Source: Clostridia bacterium (lineage in GTDB: Bacteria > Bacillota > Clostridia > Christensenellales > CAG-917). Taken from it: 13,623 bases of DNA. Of this stretch, positions 8,101 through 13,623 are shown piece after piece. The stretch is taken from NCBI GenBank assembly GCA_900754695.1, contig CAAEDU010000007.1, positions 1 through 13,623 of the forward strand. Direction: 5' to 3'. The translations under genes were made by a program, and so were the position numbers. Every line of letters starts with the position of its first letter. Positions within the stretch are counted from its first letter, which is position 1. A model generated the notes under the pieces. That model saw nothing but the letters and a program-made list of their open reading frames with translations, was not told where the DNA came from and did not search any database.

Positions 8101-8905
8101 GGTTGTTGCGGTTGATGACCCTGCGGTAGAGGTCGTTGAGGTCGGAGGTGGCGAACCTGCCGCCGTCCAACTGCACCATGGGGCGCAGTTCGGGAGGCAG
8201 CACGGGCAGCACGTCGAGGATCATCCACTCGGGACGGTTGCCGCTGATGCGGAATGCCTCGACGATCTCCAATCTCTTGATGGCGCGCAGTCTCTTCTGG
8301 CTGGTGCTGTTGGCGACGATCTCCTTAAGCTCCTCGCTGTCGCGCTCGAGGTCGATCTCCATAAGGAGCTCCTTGATGGCTTCCGCGCCCATGCCGACGC
8401 GGAAATCCTCGGGCTTATATCTTTCCAGCAGATCGCGGTATTCCTTGTCCGTGATGACCTGCTTTTTGCTCAGTTCCGTCACCTTGCCGGGATCGAGGAC
8501 GATGAACGCCACGAAATAGAGCACCTGCTCGAGATCCTTGGGGGAAATGTCGAGGAGGAGGCTGATCCTGGAAGGCACGCCGCGGAAATACCAGATGTGA
8601 GAGACGGGGGTCGCGAGTTCGATGTGACCCATCCTCTCGCGGCGCACCTTGCTCTTGGTGACTTCCACGCCGCACTTCTCGCAGATGACGCCCTTATAGC
8701 GGATCCTCTTATACCTGCCGCAATGGCACTCCCAGTCGCGGGTGGGTCCGAAGATCCTCTCGCAGAAGAGTCCGTCGCGCTCGGGTTTCTGAGTGCGGTA
8801 GTTTATGGTCTCGGGCTTGGTCACCTCGCCGTAGGACCACTCTCTGATCTTTTCGGGAGATGCGATGCCGATCTGTATTGCGTCGAAATTGCTGAGTTCG
8901 TACAT
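5108..8905 (-). CDS. rpoC: DNA-directed RNA polymerase subunit beta'
   Basis: The beta' subunit of RNA polymerase, 1265 residues, which carries the catalytic magnesium. The first zinc site is C60, C62, C75 and C78 (CHCGRYK...CEKCG). The active site NADFDGDQM is at 449-457, with Asp451, Asp453 and Asp455. The F-loop region SGARGNMGQIRQLSGMRG is at 797-814, and the bridge helix segment SSHGGRKGLADTALKTADSG at 844-863. The second zinc site is C883, C957, C964 and C967. The trigger loop around LTMRTFHSGG (999-1008) runs directly into DDITQGLPRVEELFEAR, so the SI3 insertion of Proteobacteria is absent. Compared with B. subtilis RpoC as I recall it, about 85 extra residues lie at roughly 591-676. 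The start has a textbook AAGGAGGT (8911-8918) five bases upstream, overlapping the rpoB stop. It is cotranscribed with rpoB and metK. Confidence 0.98.
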   Translation of the reverse strand: MYELSNFDAIQIGIASPEKIREWSYGEVTKPETINYRTQKPERDGLFCERIFGPTRDWECHCGRYKRIRYKGVICEKCGVEVTKSKVRRERMGHIELATPVSHIWYFRGVPSRISLLLDISPKDLEQVLYFVAFIVLDPGKVTELSKKQVITDKEYRDLLERYKPEDFRVGMGAEAIKELLMEIDLERDSEELKEIVANSTSQKRLRAIKRLEIVEAFRISGNRPEWMILDVLPVLPPELRPMVQLDGGRFATSDLNDLYRRVINRNNRLKKLKELGAPDIIVRNEKRMLQEAVDALIDNGRRGKAVSGPGNRDLKSLSGLLRGKQGRFRQNLLGKRVDYSGRSVIVVGPELKLYQCGLPKEMALELFKPFIMKKLVEQNLCHNIKTAKRFVDTGKNQVWDILEEIIKDHPVLLNRAPTLHRLGIQAFEPVLVEGRAIKLHPLACGAFNADFDGDQMAVHVPLSIESQVEARILMLCTNNILKLSDGKPIVSPTQDMVIGSYYLTIIRPGDKGEGKYFSSFDEAVMAYQDGDVTLQSLVWIRTSYKDEDGTEHTRMLHTTVGRCIFNSNLPQDLQFVNRRDPRNAGLLELDGILGINACMDEKQFAALADTLKGKEVTAEARDKVRAILRNADLADAKIDAIAAAFEKAADVDVTGEETHEKTLLRKAILKILGEKAMAIGKKQLSLIVDNCFKYHGATETAAVLDKIKALGYKYSTIGAITASVFDMHIPAVKKEIIAEAEEKIKRVEKNFARGILTDEERYQTVVKTWKEASDLVEKALVDGAEDFNPIWMMANSGARGNMGQIRQLSGMRGLMADPSGRTIELPVRASFREGLSVLEYFISSHGGRKGLADTALKTADSGYLTRRLVDVSHGVIVRESDCGDSKGTEITAIRDGKSEIECLADRIAGRFTINPIVHPVTGEVIVEADSMITDDQAKEIEAAGIRKVTIRSVLSCKTRNGVCAKCYGKNMASGQPVKLGEAVGIIAAQSIGEPGTQLTMRTFHSGGVATGDDITQGLPRVEELFEARRPKGQAVITENSGAVVVSDDNREITVTGEDGDARSYAIPFGAKLKVDTGDIVEAGDPLTAGSIYPQDMLRAKGVKGVQDYLTKEVQSAYRLSGVEINDKHIEVIVRQMLRKVKVENQGDTEMLPGSFVDIFTYEDENEKALENGGVPASAKRTLLGITKAALSTESFLSAASFQETARVLTEAAIKNKIDPLIGLKENVIIGKLIPAGTGMKIYKNISTAPAETGSAEDGAANEMI

Positions 8906-8910
8906 ATTGG

Positions 8911-8916
8911 ACCTCC

Positions 8917-8918
<2 letters not shown>
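8911..8918 (-). promoter_or_regulatory. Consensus ribosome binding site of rpoC overlapping the rpoB stop
   Basis: AAGGAGGT on the minus strand lies five bases before the rpoC ATG and shares two bases with the rpoB TAA (8917-8919). The overlap ties the two subunits together at the translational level and fixes the rpoC start. Confidence 0.9.
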
Positions 8919-12738
<3,820 letters not shown>

Positions 12739-12921
12739 GTTTCACTCCTTGAAATTACCGATTTTGTTCCCCGCAAAAAAATTTTTCAGAAAAACCGTCT
12801 TTCGCGGAAAGCACTTGTGTTTTTTGTTGCTCTGCGCTATACTAATGCCGTTAGATATAACCCCCTACCCCCAAAATACGGGATTTCGAGGGCAGGAATA
12901 AGCATTATTGCGCATTTTCCT
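12739..12921 (-). other. rpoB 5' leader region
   Basis: Between the rpoB promoter and its start lie about 180 bases with no recognised riboswitch or ribosomal-protein leader. The minus strand contains two runs of five G separated by TA (12861-12872 region), which could support a two-layer quadruplex or pair with nearby CCC runs. A CTTTC-CGC-GAAAG inverted repeat lies near 12798-12812, followed by A and T tracts. A 22-codon frame (12837-12905, starting MLIPALEIPY) is open but has only AGGA 13 bases upstream, so it is not called as a gene. Confidence 0.45.
12815..12843 (+). promoter_or_regulatory. Candidate promoter for rqcP inside the rpoB leader
   Basis: On the plus strand TTGTGT (12815-12820) and TATACT (12838-12843) are exactly 17 bases apart. 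The -10 box matches five of six consensus positions; the -35 box only the TTG. The predicted start near 12850 would give rqcP a leader of about 275 bases whose first part is antisense to the rpoB leader. A better promoter for rqcP was not seen closer to the gene. Confidence 0.4.
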
Positions 12922-12950
12922 ATTTTATCAGCGTTTTGCAAGTCTGTCAA
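12922..12950 (-). promoter_or_regulatory. Strong extended -10 promoter of the rpoB-rpoC-metK unit
   Basis: On the minus strand a perfect -35 TTGACA (12945-12950) is followed after 17 bases by TAAAAT (12922-12927), with TG one base before the -10 box (12929-12930), an extended -10 element. The predicted start is near 12915. It is the best promoter match in the window and sits in an A+T-rich patch. Confidence 0.85.
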
Positions 12951-13073
12951 GTGGTCGGACGGCGCGATTTTGAGGAAAACGCAATTTTTTTCCGCCCTCT
13001 CCGACACGCTCCGCCCTGCCCGGGAACGAGGGTAAGCCGGCGCCGCGCGCACGCAAGACAGCCCGCCGCGCGC

Positions 13074-13107
13074 CCCCGCCGCGCTCCCCTCCACGAAAAC
13101 GGCGGGG
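13074..13107 (+). other. G+C-rich hairpin just before the rqcP ribosome binding site
   Basis: CCCCGCCG (13074-13081) and CGGCGGGG (13100-13107) form a perfect eight-bp stem with an 18-base loop, ending eight bases before the rqcP ribosome binding site AGGTG (13116-13120). It follows a very C-rich stretch (about 13010-13080) with no gene. It could shield or present the ribosome binding site, or reflect base composition. Confidence 0.4.
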
Positions 13108-13125
13108 AAAACAACAGGTGAAAAG

Positions 13126-13368
13126 ATGAGGATCGACAAATTTCTCAAAGTCTCTCGCGTCATAAAGCGCCGCACCGTCGCCGCGGAAGCCTGCTCCGGC
13201 GGCCGCATCGAGATCAACGGCAAACCCGCAAAACCCGCCAAAGAGGTCAAGCCCGGCGACACCGTCACCGTCTCCTTCGGCAGCAATTCTCTCACTTTCG
13301 AGGTCCTCAACGTGGACGAGAAACAGACCAAACAGTCAGCCTCCGAGATGTACCGCATAATAGACTGA
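13126..13368 (+). CDS. rqcP: RqcP (YabO) S4-domain ribosome quality control protein
   Basis: An 80-residue S4 RNA-binding protein. The N-terminal S4 fold spans about 1-50 (MRIDKFLKVSRVIKRR..., GGRIEINGKPAKPAKEVKPGD), and the tail SASEMYRIID resembles the end of B. subtilis YabO/RqcP. The usual length is 80-90 residues. In Bacillota RqcP binds the 50S subunit of stalled ribosomes and works with RqcH, which adds C-terminal alanine tails to stalled chains and marks them for degradation. The related Hsp15 (HslR) of Proteobacteria is longer and has a basic tail, which is missing here. AGGTG five bases before the ATG supports the start. It is transcribed away from rpoB; in B. subtilis it lies near mazG and divIC instead. 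No gene follows it within the window. Confidence 0.93.
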   Translation: MRIDKFLKVSRVIKRRTVAAEACSGGRIEINGKPAKPAKEVKPGDTVTVSFGSNSLTFEVLNVDEKQTKQSASEMYRIID

Positions 13369-13402
13369 CGCCGCTATTTGGCGAACAACTGCGTCAAAGG
13401 CA

Positions 13403-13422
13403 CCCTCGTCTTCGGACGGGGG
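13403..13422 (+). other. Stable cUUCGg tetraloop hairpin 34 bases after rqcP
   Basis: CCCTCGTC (13403-13410) and GACGGGGG (13415-13422) pair over eight positions, one of them a T-G wobble, closing a TTCG loop with a C-G pair. That is the exceptionally stable cUUCGg tetraloop when read on the plus strand. No T run follows, so it is not a typical intrinsic terminator, but it could form the 3' boundary of the rqcP message. Confidence 0.5.
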
Positions 13423-13464
13423 CTTCGTCATACTCAGGCACGCTACGAATATGCTGTACGTCTC

Positions 13465-13488
13465 GAGGGTTATCTTGATTTCCCCCTC
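13465..13488. other. Second inverted repeat in the rqcP downstream region
   Basis: GAGGG (13465-13469) and CCCTC (13484-13488) are complementary around a 14-base A+T-rich loop. It is short and only noted because it adds to the cluster of hairpins in this stretch. Confidence 0.25.
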
Positions 13489-13555
13489 CTTCCCTTCGGG
13501 CTTTCCTCCCCCGTGTCCGATTAGAGTATCGTCCTCGCATCATGCGGGACTAACT

Positions 13556-13582
13556 TTGCATCCCTACAAAAGTTTTTAATAT
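13556..13582 (+). promoter_or_regulatory. Weak promoter-like sequence near the window end
   Basis: TTGCAT (13556-13561) and TAATAT (13577-13582) on the plus strand are 15 bases apart (16 if TTTGCA is taken), in an A+T-rich patch, followed by AGAGGAGA (13599-13606), which resembles a ribosome binding site. No start codon follows at normal distance within the window. It may belong to a gene beginning just outside. Confidence 0.2.
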
Positions 13583-13623
13583 CGCACTGACATAACCAAG
13601 AGGAGAACTGCACTTACCGAAAT

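Larger units (their letters stand above)
13369..13623. other. Region downstream of rqcP without a recognised gene
   Basis: These 255 bases contain no open frame with a credible start and ribosome binding site on either strand. They are locally structured: a cUUCGg hairpin at 13403-13422, a GAGGG/CCCTC pair at 13465-13488, a short CC-TTCG-GG at 13493-13500, and CGCATCATGCG at 13537-13547. On the minus strand one frame stays open from a TGA near 13540 back into rqcP but offers an ATG only late. The stretch could be a structured RNA, a dispersed repeat or a decayed gene; nothing decides between these. Confidence 0.4.

Noticed and set aside
12770..12815. Possible intrinsic attenuator in the rpoB leader (CCG...CGG followed by TTTTTC)
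   Set aside because: Only three G-C pairs support the stem, and the following A and T tracts can pair with each other in several ways; too weak for a terminator call.
12837..13358. A 173-codon minus-strand open frame from inside rqcP through the rpoB leader
   Set aside because: It is antisense to rqcP, crosses the strong rpoB promoter, has no recognisable domain and changes composition along its length.
13480..13525. Resemblance on the minus strand (GAGGAAAGCCCG) to the GAGGAAAGTCC core of RNase P RNA
   Set aside because: The other universal RNase P elements are missing around it and the region is too short, so the match is considered chance.
13576..13623. Open minus-strand frames entering from the right edge (ending near 13576 and 13550)
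   Set aside because: Only 15 and 23 codons are visible and neither resembles a known C-terminus, so a gene cannot be claimed.

Overview
The window holds one end of a housekeeping locus from a moderately G+C-rich bacterium, most likely an uncultured or poorly studied member of the Bacillota (Clostridia). The reasons are an RpoC without the trigger-loop insertion of Proteobacteria, a YabO/RqcP-type S4 protein, a RecD2 helicase of the type that has no RecBC partner, a ComF protein next to secA, strong AGGAGG-type ribosome binding sites and near-consensus sigma-A promoters. The clade cannot be fixed more closely from the sequence alone. No mobile element, CRISPR array, tRNA or rRNA gene was seen.

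From high to low coordinates, the minus strand carries rpoB (12738-8917), rpoC (8905-5108), metK (5106-3913), recD2 (3786-1570), comFC (1570-779) and the 5' part of secA (658 to the window edge). rqcP (13126-13368) points the other way. The last 255 bases after rqcP hold no convincing gene but contain several hairpins.

rpoB, rpoC and metK look like one transcription unit. A near-perfect extended -10 promoter (TTGACA, 17 bases, TAAAAT) lies about 180 bases before rpoB, rpoC has a strong SD inside the end of rpoB, and metK starts one base after the rpoC stop. A 10-bp hairpin terminator follows metK. recD2 and comFC form a second unit with a TGATG stop/start overlap and no promoter I could recognise. 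secA has its own promoter-like sequence in the comFC-secA gap.

Together the genes cover transcription (RNA polymerase beta and beta'), S-adenosylmethionine synthesis, DNA unwinding and uptake-type DNA handling, protein export and ribosome rescue. All genes look intact. What stands out is the arrangement: the polymerase genes are outside the usual ribosomal-protein cluster and coupled to metK, and hpf is absent between comFC and secA. Lineage-specific changes also stand out: an insertion of about 85 residues in RpoC, a long acidic tail on RpoB, and a Lys at a normally Arg position of the rifampicin pocket. I did not find a clearly new biological system here; the least explained stretch is 13369-13623.
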